DNA of 64,000 nucleotides from assembly GCF_008824185.1 (NCBI RefSeq), contig NZ_CP044426.1:938501-1002500 (forward strand), in the 5' to 3' direction. A program made the translations under genes and the position numbers. This stretch comes from Paracoccus pantotrophus. GTDB lineage: Bacteria > Pseudomonadota > Alphaproteobacteria > Rhodobacterales > Rhodobacteraceae. Position 1 is the stretch's first letter, and every line of letters begins with the position of its first letter. Below are positions 16,454 through 25,678 of the stretch, piece by piece. The notes beneath the pieces were generated by a model, which searched no databases, was not told the origin of the DNA, and worked only from the letters and a program-made list of their open reading frames with translations.

Positions 16454-18046
16454 TCAGGCGGTTGGCTCTGCCGCCAGCTCGCCGGCCAGGGCCCGCTCGA
16501 TCAGGGCGCGGGTTTCATCCACGCCGTAAAGCGCGATGAAGCCGCCGAAGCGCGGTCCCTGGTCGGCACCCAGCAGCACCTGGTAAAGCGCCTGGAACCA
16601 GTCCTTCATCGGCTCGAAGCCATGTTCGCGGCCGATGGCAAAGACCATGGTCTGCAAGGTCTCGGCATCGGCGGGCTGGTTCCATGCCGCCAGCCGCCCG
16701 GCCAGATCCTCCAGCGCCCGCCGCTCGACCTCGGTGGGCGCGCGGTAAGTCCGCGTCGGCGCCACGAAATCGTTGAAATAGCGCACCGCGAATGCGGCCG
16801 CCTGGTCCAGCGTCGGGTTGGTCTCGGGGCTGGCCTCGGGCGCATAGCGGCGGATGAAGCCCCAGAGCCCCTCCTTGTCCTTGGCGCCGGCCACCGAGGC
16901 GAGGTTGAGCAGCATCTGGAACGGCACCACCATGTCCGATTCCGGCACCTTCCCGCCATGGATGTGCCAGACCGGGTTGGCCAGCTGCTGCTCGACCGTC
17001 TGGTCGGGATAGGCGCGCAGCTGCTGGTGGTATTCGTCCACCGCCTTGGGGATGACGTCGAAATACATCCGCTTCGCGGTCTTTGGCTTCTGGAACATGA
17101 AATAGCTCAGGCTCTCGGTCGCCGCATAGGTCAGCCACTCGTCGATGGACAGGCCATTGCCCTTGGACTTGCTGATCTTCTGGCCGTGCTGATCCAGGAA
17201 CAGCTCATAGGTGAAATGCTCGGGCGGCCGCCCGCCCAGGATCTTGCAGATGCCGTCATAGATCGGGGTGTTGGTGGAGTGATCCTTGCCATACATCTCG
17301 AAATCGACATCCAGCGCCGCCCAGCGGGCGCCGAAATCCGGCTTCCATTGCAGCTTCACATGGCCGCCAGTGACCGGCAGGGTCAGCTCCTCGCCGTCCT
17401 CGTCGTCGAAGGTGATGGTGCCGGCTTTCGCATCGACATGCTTGATCGGCACGTAAAGCACCTTGCCGGTCCTGGGGCTGATCGGCAGGAAGCAGGAATA
17501 GGTCTGCTGGCGTTCCTCGCGCAAGGACGCCAGCATGACCTCCATGATGGCGTCGTATTTCTCGGCCGCCTTCAGCAGCGTCTCGTCGAACCGGCCCGCC
17601 TTGTAGAACTCGGTCGCGCTGATGAATTCGTATTCGAAGCCGAAAGTGTCCAGGAACCGGCGCAGCATGGCGTTGTTATGCCCGCCGAAGCTGTCATATT
17701 CGCCGAACGGGTCGGGCACCGTGGTCAGCGGCTCTTGCAGGTGCTGGCGCAGCATCTCCTGCTGGGGCACGTTGTCGGGCACCTTGCGCATGCCGTCCAT
17801 GTCGTCGGAAAAGCAGAACAGCCGCGTCGGGATGTCCGAGATGATCTCGAAGGCGCGGCGGATCATGGTCGTGCGCGCCACCTCGCCGAAGGTGCCGATA
17901 TGCGGCAGGCCCGAGGGGCCATAGCCGGTCTCGAACAGCACATAGCCCTTTTCGGGATCCTTCTTCTCATAGCGTTTCAGCACGCGGCGGGCCTCCTCGA
18001 AGGGCCAGGCCTTGGATTTCATCGCGGCGTCACGCAGGGCGGTCAT
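16454..18046 (-). CDS. lysK: Lysyl-tRNA synthetase, class I
   Basis: Charges tRNA-Lys using the class I (Rossmann) fold, the form used by archaea, spirochaetes and many alphaproteobacteria instead of class II LysS. The 530-residue protein has the HIGH-equivalent H49-I-G-T in GLPHIGTFGEV and the KMSKS-equivalent KISKSKGNGLSIDE near residue 290, followed by the alpha-helical anticodon-binding C-terminal part. Start at the ATG at 18044-18046 with GGAGA upstream; the frame also runs to 18103 but homology begins with MTALRDAAMKSKAWPFEEA. Divergent from the TerB gene. Confidence 0.97.
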   Translation of the reverse strand: MTALRDAAMKSKAWPFEEARRVLKRYEKKDPEKGYVLFETGYGPSGLPHIGTFGEVARTTMIRRAFEIISDIPTRLFCFSDDMDGMRKVPDNVPQQEMLRQHLQEPLTTVPDPFGEYDSFGGHNNAMLRRFLDTFGFEYEFISATEFYKAGRFDETLLKAAEKYDAIMEVMLASLREERQQTYSCFLPISPRTGKVLYVPIKHVDAKAGTITFDDEDGEELTLPVTGGHVKLQWKPDFGARWAALDVDFEMYGKDHSTNTPIYDGICKILGGRPPEHFTYELFLDQHGQKISKSKGNGLSIDEWLTYAATESLSYFMFQKPKTAKRMYFDVIPKAVDEYHQQLRAYPDQTVEQQLANPVWHIHGGKVPESDMVVPFQMLLNLASVAGAKDKEGLWGFIRRYAPEASPETNPTLDQAAAFAVRYFNDFVAPTRTYRAPTEVERRALEDLAGRLAAWNQPADAETLQTMVFAIGREHGFEPMKDWFQALYQVLLGADQGPRFGGFIALYGVDETRALIERALAGELAAEPTA

Positions 18047-18135
18047 TTTCGGGTCTCCATTGGCTCGGAACTTCCCCGTATTGAAACGCCGCCGGATGGT
18101 CAATAATTACCCCCGGAAACGCAAGGAGAAATGCC

Positions 18136-18558
18136 ATGACCGACAGCCTGCCCTCGTTCTCGCCCTGCGACGCGCTGGTCGCGGTCATGGTGGCGGTCTC
18201 GGCCTCGGACCAGAACCCGCGCACGGCCGAGCTGGTCGCCATCGAGCGCGCGGTGAACCACACGCCCGTCTTCGCCGATTACGACATCGACCGCATCCGT
18301 GCAGTGTCGCAGACCGTGGTGACGCTGTTCGAGGAGGAGGACGGGCTGGACGCGCTTTTCGGCCTGGTGCGCGCGGCGCTGCCGGAAAAGCTCTATGACA
18401 CCGCCTATGTCCTGGCCTGCGACGTCGCCGCCTCCGACGGCCGGCTGGGCGAGATCGAGGCCGAGATGCTGGCCGAGATCCGCGACCAGCTGGACATCGA
18501 GCGCCTGCACGCCGCCGCCATCGAACTGGCCGCCCGCGCACGCCACCGCCTGCTTTAA
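18136..18558 (+). CDS. TerB-family (tellurite resistance type) protein
   Basis: A 140-residue all-alpha protein of the TerB/DUF533-like group. The core YDTAYVLACDVAASDGRLGE followed by IEAEMLAEIRDQLDIE is the typical acidic double-helix repeat with the conserved D-G pair; an N-terminal half repeats the pattern more weakly. It has no signal peptide or membrane helix. AAGGAGAA precedes the ATG. Function is unknown beyond the family name; tellurite resistance should not be assumed. It converges on dacB through a tandem repeat that supplies both stop codons. Confidence 0.75.
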   Translation: MTDSLPSFSPCDALVAVMVAVSASDQNPRTAELVAIERAVNHTPVFADYDIDRIRAVSQTVVTLFEEEDGLDALFGLVRAALPEKLYDTAYVLACDVAASDGRLGEIEAEMLAEIRDQLDIERLHAAAIELAARARHRLL

Positions 18559-18577
18559 AGCGGCCTGCTTTAAAGCG
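18548..18577. repeat. Tandem 15-bp repeat carrying the stop codons of both convergent genes
   Basis: GCCTGCTTTAAAGCG occurs twice head to tail (18548-18562 and 18563-18577). Each copy contains the palindrome GCTTTAAAGC. The first copy supplies the TAA of the TerB gene on the plus strand and the second supplies the TAA of dacB on the minus strand. Confidence 0.9.
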
Positions 18578-20024
18578 TCGCCCCCTGCGCCGAGGCGACG
18601 GGGGGCTGCGCGGCGAACTCGCCCAGCCAGCCCTCGATCAGCGCCTGTTGCAGCGCCTTGGAGCGTTTGGTCCAGCCCGTGACGCCCTCGGGCAGTTCCT
18701 GGCCTTCGCTGGCGGCGCGGCGCGGCTCGTCACCGGTCAGGATGGCGAAGGCCAGTTCCCGCCTCCCGGGCCTCTGCGCATAGCCCGCCAGGTTCGAGAC
18801 GAAGTTCAGCGTCCCGGTCTTGGCCTCGATGGCGATGTCGCTGTCCTTGCGCTTGCCGCGCGCATCGCGCAGCGGGATCGGCTTCATCAGCCCGCGCAGG
18901 TTGCGCCTCTGCCCCGGCCCCGCCATCAGCGCGGCCAGCATCCGCGCATCGACCCGATTCAAGGGCGACAGGCCCGAATGGTCGTGAAAGGCGAAATCGC
19001 CGCCGATCCCCTGCCCGCGCAACCATTCCGCCATGGCCGCGGCCGAGGCGGCCGGGTCGTCCGCCCGGCTGGCGGCAAGGCCGATGGCCTCGGCGGTCAG
19101 GTTGGTGGAATATTCCAGCATACCCTGCACGATCTGGCGCAGGGGCGGGCTGTCATGGCGAGCGGTCTCGGCCCCCTCGGGCAGGATCTCGATCACCTCG
19201 GGATTGGGCAGCGCCAGCCCGCGCGCGCGGCACAGCGTCTGGAACACGTCGCCCGCGTAAAGCTCGGGGCGGCGGACAGGCAACCAGCGGCTGCCGGACT
19301 TGCCCAGGCTGCGGCGCGCGATGGTCCAGCTTTCCAGCTTGCCCGCCTCATAGGTGAACAGCGGCAGCCCGCGGTCCACCGCCGCGATCGCGGCCGTATA
19401 GGCCCTGGGCGACAGCTTGCGGCCCCGCGCCTGCAGGGACAGCCGATAGCCCTGTTCGCCCTGCCGCCAGTCCAGGTGCACGCGGTTGAAGTTCAGGATC
19501 ATCCCCGAGATCGAGGGGTTGTAGGGCAGATGCTCGTCCTGCGCCGGGTCCAGCCGGCCGATCCGCGGCAGCGCGCCGCCCCAGACGGCGAATGCGGTCG
19601 GCGCCGGCCGGCCGGCGGCCTTTTCATCGGCGACGGTTGCGGCGGCCAACTCGTCCAGCGCATCGGTATCCAGCACCGGATCGCCGCCCCCGGCCAGGAT
19701 CAGCATGTTGCCGGCCCGGATGACGCGGGTCGCAAAGCGATGCCCCTCGCCCAGCCGGTCCAGCGCGTAAAGCGCCGTCACCGCCTTGAGCGTGCTGGCG
19801 GGCGCCATGGGCTGATCGGCCTGACGCTGGGCCAGCACCTGCCCCGAGACCGGGTCGACCACCGCATAGGCCACCGCGCCGCCCAGCCCCGCGGCGGCGA
19901 TCAGCGCCTCGGGGTCAAACCCCCTGGGCCGCATCGCCGGCCTTTGCTGCGCCGACGCCATGCGGGGTGCCAGGGCCAGCAGCCCCAGCCCCGCCACGAA
20001 GCCACGTCGCGTCCATCCGTTCAT
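18570..20024 (-). CDS. dacB: D-alanyl-D-alanine carboxypeptidase/endopeptidase (PBP4 type)
   Basis: Periplasmic class C penicillin-binding protein that trims or cleaves peptidoglycan cross-links. The 484-residue protein has an RR-containing signal sequence (TRRGFVAGLGLLALAP, cleavage near ASA-QQ). The catalytic triad motifs are present: S77-x-x-K80 in APASTLKAV, S-T-N in LEYSTNLTAEA and KTG in EAKTGTLNFVSNLAG. The large insertion between the first two motifs is typical of PBP4. Its start overlaps the stop region of nadD by 4 bases, so the two are coupled. Confidence 0.95.
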   Translation of the reverse strand: MNGWTRRGFVAGLGLLALAPRMASAQQRPAMRPRGFDPEALIAAAGLGGAVAYAVVDPVSGQVLAQRQADQPMAPASTLKAVTALYALDRLGEGHRFATRVIRAGNMLILAGGGDPVLDTDALDELAAATVADEKAAGRPAPTAFAVWGGALPRIGRLDPAQDEHLPYNPSISGMILNFNRVHLDWRQGEQGYRLSLQARGRKLSPRAYTAAIAAVDRGLPLFTYEAGKLESWTIARRSLGKSGSRWLPVRRPELYAGDVFQTLCRARGLALPNPEVIEILPEGAETARHDSPPLRQIVQGMLEYSTNLTAEAIGLAASRADDPAASAAAMAEWLRGQGIGGDFAFHDHSGLSPLNRVDARMLAALMAGPGQRRNLRGLMKPIPLRDARGKRKDSDIAIEAKTGTLNFVSNLAGYAQRPGRRELAFAILTGDEPRRAASEGQELPEGVTGWTKRSKALQQALIEGWLGEFAAQPPVASAQGATL

Positions 20025-20626
20025 GCGCGTCCTTTCGGCCCCAGCGCGCGGATCGCGCTGGAACTCAGCTTGTTCAGCGGCAGGTTTATCATCGCCCAGG
20101 CCGGCGGCCTAGCGCGGGCGAGTTCACGGGCGCGCGACTCGGGCAGCCGCGCGCGCCACAGCAGCCGCGCCGCGCGCGAGAACCGCGCCGGCATCCGCCA
20201 GCCCGGCCGCGCGATGACGCCGATCGGCACCCGCACCGCAATGTCCTGCCAGCGGTCCCAGCGGTCGAACTGCACCAGGTTGTCGGCCCCCATCAGCCAG
20301 ACGAAGCGCACGCCGGGGTAAAGCCGTTGCAGGGCGGCGATGGTGTCGCGGGTCATGCGGGTACCCAGTTTCGCCTCGATGCCGGTGATCGCGACCCTGG
20401 GGTCGCGCATGATCCGCCGCGCCCGCGCGATGCGCTGGTCCAGCGGCGCCGGGCCGTGGGGCTTCAGCGGATTGCCGGGGCTGACCAGCCACCAGATCCG
20501 GTCGAGGCCGAAGCGGCGCAGCGCCTCATCGGTGATATGCACATGGCCTTCATGCGCCGGATCGAAAGAGCCGCCCAGCAGACCCACGGTCATGCCGGGC
20601 CGCGCGATGGGAAATCCCGCCCGCAT
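20021..20626 (-). CDS. nadD: Nicotinate-nucleotide adenylyltransferase
   Basis: Adenylates nicotinate mononucleotide in NAD synthesis. The 201-residue protein has the nucleotidyltransferase motif GGSFDPAHEGHVHI (GxxFxPxHxGH type), the KPHGPAPLDQRIARAR region and a C-terminal LPLNKLSSSAIRA, equivalent to the ISSTxIR signature. The usual neighbours of this gene in other bacteria (obgE, rsfS) are not here. Downstream coupling to dacB is by a 4-base overlap. Confidence 0.93.
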   Translation of the reverse strand: MRAGFPIARPGMTVGLLGGSFDPAHEGHVHITDEALRRFGLDRIWWLVSPGNPLKPHGPAPLDQRIARARRIMRDPRVAITGIEAKLGTRMTRDTIAALQRLYPGVRFVWLMGADNLVQFDRWDRWQDIAVRVPIGVIARPGWRMPARFSRAARLLWRARLPESRARELARARPPAWAMINLPLNKLSSSAIRALGPKGRA

Positions 20627-20629
20627 ACC

Positions 20630-22297
20630 CTAGAACAGGCCCTGCACATGGCCGTCGCCGTCCAGCCCCACGCGCAGCGCCGAGGGCTCGCGCGGCAGGC
20701 CGGGCATGGTCATGATGTCGCCGCAGATCGCCACCACGAATCCCGCGCCGGCCGACAGCCGCACCTCGCGCACCGGGATGGCAAAGCCCTCGGGCGCGCC
20801 AAGCGCCGCCGGGTCGGCGGAAAAGGAATATTGCGTCTTGGCCATGCAGACCGGCAGATGGCCATGGCCCGCCCGCTGCCATTCCTCCAGCCGCTCGACG
20901 ATATGGGGCAGGAACTCGACTTCGGCAGCGCGATAGATGCGCTTGCAGATGGTCTCGATCTTTTCGGCCAGCGGCATCTCGTCGGGATAGAGCGGCGCGA
21001 AATCCGCGCCGCCCTCGGCCAGTTCGACCACGGCGCGGGCCAGATCCTCGGCACCCCGACCACCCTCGGCCCAGTGCCGGCACAGCACCGCCTGCACGCC
21101 ATGCGCGCGGCAATAATCGGTCAGCGCCGCGATTTCGGCCTCGGTATCGCCCGAGAAATGGTTGATCGCCACCACCACCGGCAGGCCAAAGCGGCGCAGG
21201 TTCTCGATATGGCGGCCCAGGTTGGCGCAGCCTGCCCGCAGCGCCGCGACATTCTCGGCCCCCAGGTCGGCGCGGGCCACGCCGCCGTTCATCTTCAGCG
21301 CCCGCACAGTCGCCACCAGCACCGCCGCGTCAGGTTGCAGCCCGGCCAGCCGGCACTTGATGTTGAGAAACTTCTCGGCCCCCAGGTCGGCGCCGAAACC
21401 GGCCTCGGTCACGACATAATCCGACAGCGCCAGCGCCGTGCGCGTCGCCATGACCGAGTTGCAGCCATGCGCGATATTGGCGAAGGGCCCACCATGGACG
21501 AAGGCGGGATTGTTCTCCAGCGTCTGCACCAGGTTCGGCTGCAGGGCGTCGCGCAAGAGCACGGTCATGGCGCCCTCGGCGCCCAGGTCGCGCGCCGTCA
21601 CCGGCCTGCGGTCGAAGGTCTGGCCGATGACGATGCGGCCCAGCCGCGCCTGCAGGTCGGCCAGATCCGAGGCCAGGCACAGGATCGCCATCACCTCGGA
21701 GGCGACGGTGATGTCGAAACCGCATTCGCGCGGCACGCCGTTGGCCGGCCCGCCAAGCGCGACCACCACCTGCCGCAGCACCCGGTCGTTCATGTCCATG
21801 ACCCGCCGCCAGGTCACGCGGCGCGGATCGATGCGCAGCGCGTTGCCCCAGTGGATATGGTTGTCGATCATCGCCGCCAGCAGGTTATGCGCGCTGGTGA
21901 CGGCGTGAAAGTCGCCGGTGAAATGCAGGTTCATGTCTTCCATCGGCACGACCTGCGCATGACCGCCACCCGCGGCCCCGCCCTTCATGCCGAAATTCGG
22001 CCCCAGCGAGGCCTCGCGGATGCAGACCGTGGCCCGCTTGCCGATGCGGTTCAGCGCGTCGCCCAGGCCCACGGTGGTCGTGGTCTTGCCCTCGCCCGCC
22101 GGGGTCGGGTTGATGGCGGTCACCAGGATCAGCCGGCCCTGAGGCCGCCCGGCCAGCGCGGCGATGGTCTCATGCGCGATCTTGGCCTTGTCGTGGCCAT
22201 AGGGCAGGAAATCGGCCTCGGTCAGGCCCAGCCGGCCGGCGACCTGCGCGATGGGCAGCTTCTGCGCCTCGCGGGCGATCTGGATGTCCGATTTCAT
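20630..22297 (-). CDS. fhs: Formate-tetrahydrofolate ligase
   Basis: ATP-dependent synthesis of 10-formyltetrahydrofolate from formate, an entry point to one-carbon metabolism. The 555-residue length is normal. Diagnostic segments are the P-loop TPAGEGKTTTTVGLGDAL, REASLGPNFGMKGGAAGGG, TGDFHAVTSAHNLLAAMIDN and VTEAGFGADLGAEKF. A GAGGAGG ribosome site precedes the ATG. It is encoded just upstream of nadD-dacB on the same strand with a 3-base gap, so it may be in the same transcript. Confidence 0.97.
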   Translation of the reverse strand: MKSDIQIAREAQKLPIAQVAGRLGLTEADFLPYGHDKAKIAHETIAALAGRPQGRLILVTAINPTPAGEGKTTTTVGLGDALNRIGKRATVCIREASLGPNFGMKGGAAGGGHAQVVPMEDMNLHFTGDFHAVTSAHNLLAAMIDNHIHWGNALRIDPRRVTWRRVMDMNDRVLRQVVVALGGPANGVPRECGFDITVASEVMAILCLASDLADLQARLGRIVIGQTFDRRPVTARDLGAEGAMTVLLRDALQPNLVQTLENNPAFVHGGPFANIAHGCNSVMATRTALALSDYVVTEAGFGADLGAEKFLNIKCRLAGLQPDAAVLVATVRALKMNGGVARADLGAENVAALRAGCANLGRHIENLRRFGLPVVVAINHFSGDTEAEIAALTDYCRAHGVQAVLCRHWAEGGRGAEDLARAVVELAEGGADFAPLYPDEMPLAEKIETICKRIYRAAEVEFLPHIVERLEEWQRAGHGHLPVCMAKTQYSFSADPAALGAPEGFAIPVREVRLSAGAGFVVAICGDIMTMPGLPREPSALRVGLDGDGHVQGLF

Positions 22298-22373
22298 GAT
22301 TCCTCATTCCTCCTCGGTCTGCGGCGGACAGTTGAGCGGTTGGGGGCGGCCAAGGCAAGCCGCGCGGCACGCC

Positions 22374-23507
22374 CTAGCCCAGCCCGAGCCTTGCCCGCAA
22401 CGGCGGCAGCCAGGTTTCCCGCCGCATCCAGACCGCCGATATGGTCCAGAAGGCCACGACCAGCCAGAGGTCGATGGCCAGCCGCAGCCAGAAGTTCAGC
22501 GGCCCCGCCGGCGCCGACATGTCCAGCGCATCGCCCCAGATCGACAGCATCACGCAGGCGATAAACGAGAAAAGCCCGCCGCGCCCGATCTCGGCCAGCG
22601 CCTCGCCCGGCGCGGTGGCGGCCATCCAGGCAAAGGGCCGCGCCAGGGGCACCGCGACGATCCAGCTTGCCGCAAGAATGGCGGTGAAACGCATGAAATC
22701 CAACGACCATTTGTCGATGCCGCCGGTGATCTGGCGCAGGAACTGGCTGACGGGCTTGGCCGGCGCGCCGATCTTCCAGGCGATCACGATGGTCAGACCG
22801 AACAGCAGCACGCCGACCGACACCCAGGTCAGCAATGCCGAGTGGCGCCGCAGGACCGGCATGATCCGCTCGCGAAACGCGCCCATGGCGACGCCGGCAA
22901 AGAACAGCATCTGCCAGCCGAAGGGGTTGAACAGCAGCCCCGGCCCCGGCCGCTGGTTGGGGATCAGCGCGTTCAGCGGCAAGGCAAAGATCCAGACCAC
23001 CACCGAAACCGCCATGGCAAGCCAGGGCCAGCGCAGCATGAAGGGCACCGTCACCGGCACGGTGGCGATCAGCAGCACGTAAAGCGCCAGCACGTCGAGC
23101 AGGTTGGGCTGCATCCACATCAGCGCCACGGTGGCGACATAGCCGATGGGATGCTCGACGATCCAGCGCGCATATTGGAACCAGACCGCGGTATGGTTCA
23201 TCTGCAGCTTGAACAGCAGCGCCGAGAACAGCGCCAGCAGGATCGCCCCGGCGATCAGCGCCAGCCAGACCTGCGCGGCGCGGCGCAGGAAGCGGATCTG
23301 CGCGGCCCGGCGTCCCTCGCGCGCCTCGACCTTGACCCAGACCATGCCGACCAGGAATCCCGACAGCAGCACGAACAGCTCGGCCGCGTCGAAGACGGCG
23401 AAATTGGTCAGCGTCAGCTTGCGCAGCACGCCGATCGGCATGTGGTCCAGCATGATGCAGACCAGCGCATAGCCGCGCAGCATGTCCAGGGCGACGATAC
23501 GGTTCAT
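22374..23507 (-). CDS. opgC: Osmoregulated periplasmic glucan succinyl/acyl modification protein OpgC
   Basis: Membrane acyltransferase-3-like protein that transfers substituents (succinyl groups in the known cases) onto periplasmic glucans. The 377-residue protein has about ten hydrophobic segments and starts with the family N-terminus MNRIVALDMLRGYALVCIML, then LSGFLVGMVW and NPFGWQMLFFAGVAMG. Its ATG overlaps the opgH stop by 4 bases. Last gene of opgG-opgH-opgC; the substituent is inferred from the family. Confidence 0.9.
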   Translation of the reverse strand: MNRIVALDMLRGYALVCIMLDHMPIGVLRKLTLTNFAVFDAAELFVLLSGFLVGMVWVKVEAREGRRAAQIRFLRRAAQVWLALIAGAILLALFSALLFKLQMNHTAVWFQYARWIVEHPIGYVATVALMWMQPNLLDVLALYVLLIATVPVTVPFMLRWPWLAMAVSVVVWIFALPLNALIPNQRPGPGLLFNPFGWQMLFFAGVAMGAFRERIMPVLRRHSALLTWVSVGVLLFGLTIVIAWKIGAPAKPVSQFLRQITGGIDKWSLDFMRFTAILAASWIVAVPLARPFAWMAATAPGEALAEIGRGGLFSFIACVMLSIWGDALDMSAPAGPLNFWLRLAIDLWLVVAFWTISAVWMRRETWLPPLRARLGLG

Positions 23508-25678
23508 TGTGGCAACTTCGCGAAGGCTTCGATCAGTGCGCGGTTCTCGATCAGCGCCAGCTGCTCGGCCGGGCCGAGGAAGCGCAGCGCCTGCGCCTGC
23601 GAGGCGGCATGGCCGATCTTGGCCTCGGCCGAGATGGCATCCAGCCGCTCCTCGACCGGGACGCGCGGGGCTTCGGGCAAAAGCGCCAGGATGTGCGCGC
23701 GCAGCGCCGCATCCCGCCCCAGCGCCCCCAGGCCGTCGCGCGGCAGCCCGCCGGCAATGCGGAAATCCAGCATGTTTGCGGCGGTCAGCAGCTCGGGCGG
23801 CTCGCGCTCCTCGGGGGTGACAAGCAGGCCCTGCCGGCGTGCCCAGCGGCCGAAGACCGGGCTGGCCGACCAGCGCGAGGTCAGCGGCGACAGGATCAGC
23901 CCGGCCAGGATCGGCGACAGCCAGACCAGTTGCCAGGGCGACAGAAAGGCCAGCACCACCAGCGTTGCGATCCCCAGCGCGACATGCAGCGCATGGCGGC
24001 GCAGCACGACATGCCAAGGCGGCATCTGCCCGGCGCGGACCTGCGCCTCCCAGCCGGAATCGCGGCCGCGCAGGATCTCGATGATCTGCCGGGTCTGGAT
24101 CAGCATCTGCACCGGCGCGATCAGCGCCGAAAGCACGATCTCGAACATGGCCGAGGCCAGAAGCCGCACATTGCCGCCCGAATCCTTGGCCAAAGGCCGC
24201 AGCCAGGCGCGGAAGATGGCGATGAACTTGGGCACCAGCAGGAAGGACATGGCGGCGACGAACAGCCACAGCATCCGCACCGGGTCGAAGGTCGGCCAGG
24301 TCGGGAACAGCTGGTAGGTCTGCGGGAAATAATCCGGCCGCGACAGCAGCACATTGGCCGACAGCGCCAACCCGACCAGGATCATCATCAGCCAGATCGG
24401 CGACATCAGGAAGCCCAGGATGCCGATGACGAAATGCACCCGGCTGATCCAGGCGAAGCCGCGCGAAAAGATCAGCCGCGCATGCTGCAGGTTGCCCTGC
24501 GCCCAGCGGCGCTCGCGCACGGCCATGTCCAGCAGCGTCGGCGGGCAGCCTTCGAAGCTCTGGCGCAGGTCGTGGTCCAGCCGCACCTTCCAGCCGGCGC
24601 GCCGCAGCAGCGCGGCCTCGACGAAGTCGTGGCTCAGGATGGTGCCGCCAAAGGGCGGCCTGCCCGGCAGTTCCGGCAGCCCGCAGCATTGCGCGAAGGC
24701 CTCGACGCGGATGATGGCGTTATGGCCCCAGAAATTGCCGCTGTCGCCCGACCAGGCGGCGACGCCGCGGGCAATGGCGGGCCCATAGATGCGGCCGGCG
24801 AATTGCGTCAGCCGGGCGAAGATGGTCTGGCCGCCGACCAGCATCGGCATGGTCTGGATCAACCCGACCGCCGGATCGGCATTCATCCGCGCCGACAGCG
24901 CCCTGATCGTCGCGGCCCCGACCACGCTGTCGGCGTCCAGCACCACCATCTGGTCGTAGCGCCCGCCCCAGCGGCGCACGAAATCGCCGACATTGCCGGC
25001 CTTGCGCCCCTTGTTCGAACGGCGGCGGCGATACCAGACCGGCACCGGCGAGATGTCGCGCAGCCGGCTGATCGCCGCCATCTCCTCGAAGACGGCCCGT
25101 GGCTCGTAGCTGTCCGACAGCACGAAGATCTCGGCCCGATCGCCCAGCCCCTCGCGATGGAGGTCGCGCGCCAGCGCCGCCAGCAGGCCCGCCGTCGCCG
25201 CCGCATTCTCGTGATAGACCGGCATGACCACGGCGAGGCGCGCCTGGTTCGGCCCCTCCGGGGTGCGCAGCCGCCGCGCGAAGATGCCCGAGACCATCGA
25301 GGTAAAGGAAAACCCGACCCAGGTGAAGGTCAGCGCGAACAGCACCAGCAGCACCGATTGCAGCCAGGTCATGTTCGCGCCGAAGGTCAGCATCATCTGC
25401 CGCCAGCCCAGCCAGGCGATCGCCGCCGCGCCGCCAAAGGCCGTCAGCCGCGCCGCAATGGCACCAGGCGAGGGCCAGCGGCTGTCCGGTCCCAAAGGCG
25501 GGCGGCCGCGGAAATCCTGCTCGGGCATGTCCAGCGGCGCCTCGGGCGGCGTCGCCGGGCCTTGGAATTGCGGCAGGTCCAGCGCCTCCCAGCCGTCATC
25601 CGCGGACAGAGGCAGGGACCGGGTCCGGCTGGCCGGATACCGGTCCGGCTTACTGTGGGGCGCGCCCATGTCGCTCAC
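23504..25678 (-). CDS. opgH: Glucan biosynthesis glucosyltransferase OpgH
   Basis: Inner-membrane family 2 glycosyltransferase that polymerises the beta-1,2-glucan backbone from UDP-glucose and exports it. The 724-residue protein has two N-terminal helices, a cytoplasmic GT-A domain (RLAVVMPVYHENAAAT, RRRSNKGRKAGNVGDF, VVLDADSVVG, SHDFVEAALLRRAG, ERRWAQGNLQHARL) and further helices after residue 420. The aspartates and the RRW motif required in this family are all visible. Shorter than the Escherichia coli protein (about 850), as usual in alphaproteobacteria. Coupled to opgG and opgC by 4-base overlaps. Confidence 0.95.
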   Translation of the reverse strand: MSDMGAPHSKPDRYPASRTRSLPLSADDGWEALDLPQFQGPATPPEAPLDMPEQDFRGRPPLGPDSRWPSPGAIAARLTAFGGAAAIAWLGWRQMMLTFGANMTWLQSVLLVLFALTFTWVGFSFTSMVSGIFARRLRTPEGPNQARLAVVMPVYHENAAATAGLLAALARDLHREGLGDRAEIFVLSDSYEPRAVFEEMAAISRLRDISPVPVWYRRRRSNKGRKAGNVGDFVRRWGGRYDQMVVLDADSVVGAATIRALSARMNADPAVGLIQTMPMLVGGQTIFARLTQFAGRIYGPAIARGVAAWSGDSGNFWGHNAIIRVEAFAQCCGLPELPGRPPFGGTILSHDFVEAALLRRAGWKVRLDHDLRQSFEGCPPTLLDMAVRERRWAQGNLQHARLIFSRGFAWISRVHFVIGILGFLMSPIWLMMILVGLALSANVLLSRPDYFPQTYQLFPTWPTFDPVRMLWLFVAAMSFLLVPKFIAIFRAWLRPLAKDSGGNVRLLASAMFEIVLSALIAPVQMLIQTRQIIEILRGRDSGWEAQVRAGQMPPWHVVLRRHALHVALGIATLVVLAFLSPWQLVWLSPILAGLILSPLTSRWSASPVFGRWARRQGLLVTPEEREPPELLTAANMLDFRIAGGLPRDGLGALGRDAALRAHILALLPEAPRVPVEERLDAISAEAKIGHAASQAQALRFLGPAEQLALIENRALIEAFAKLPQ

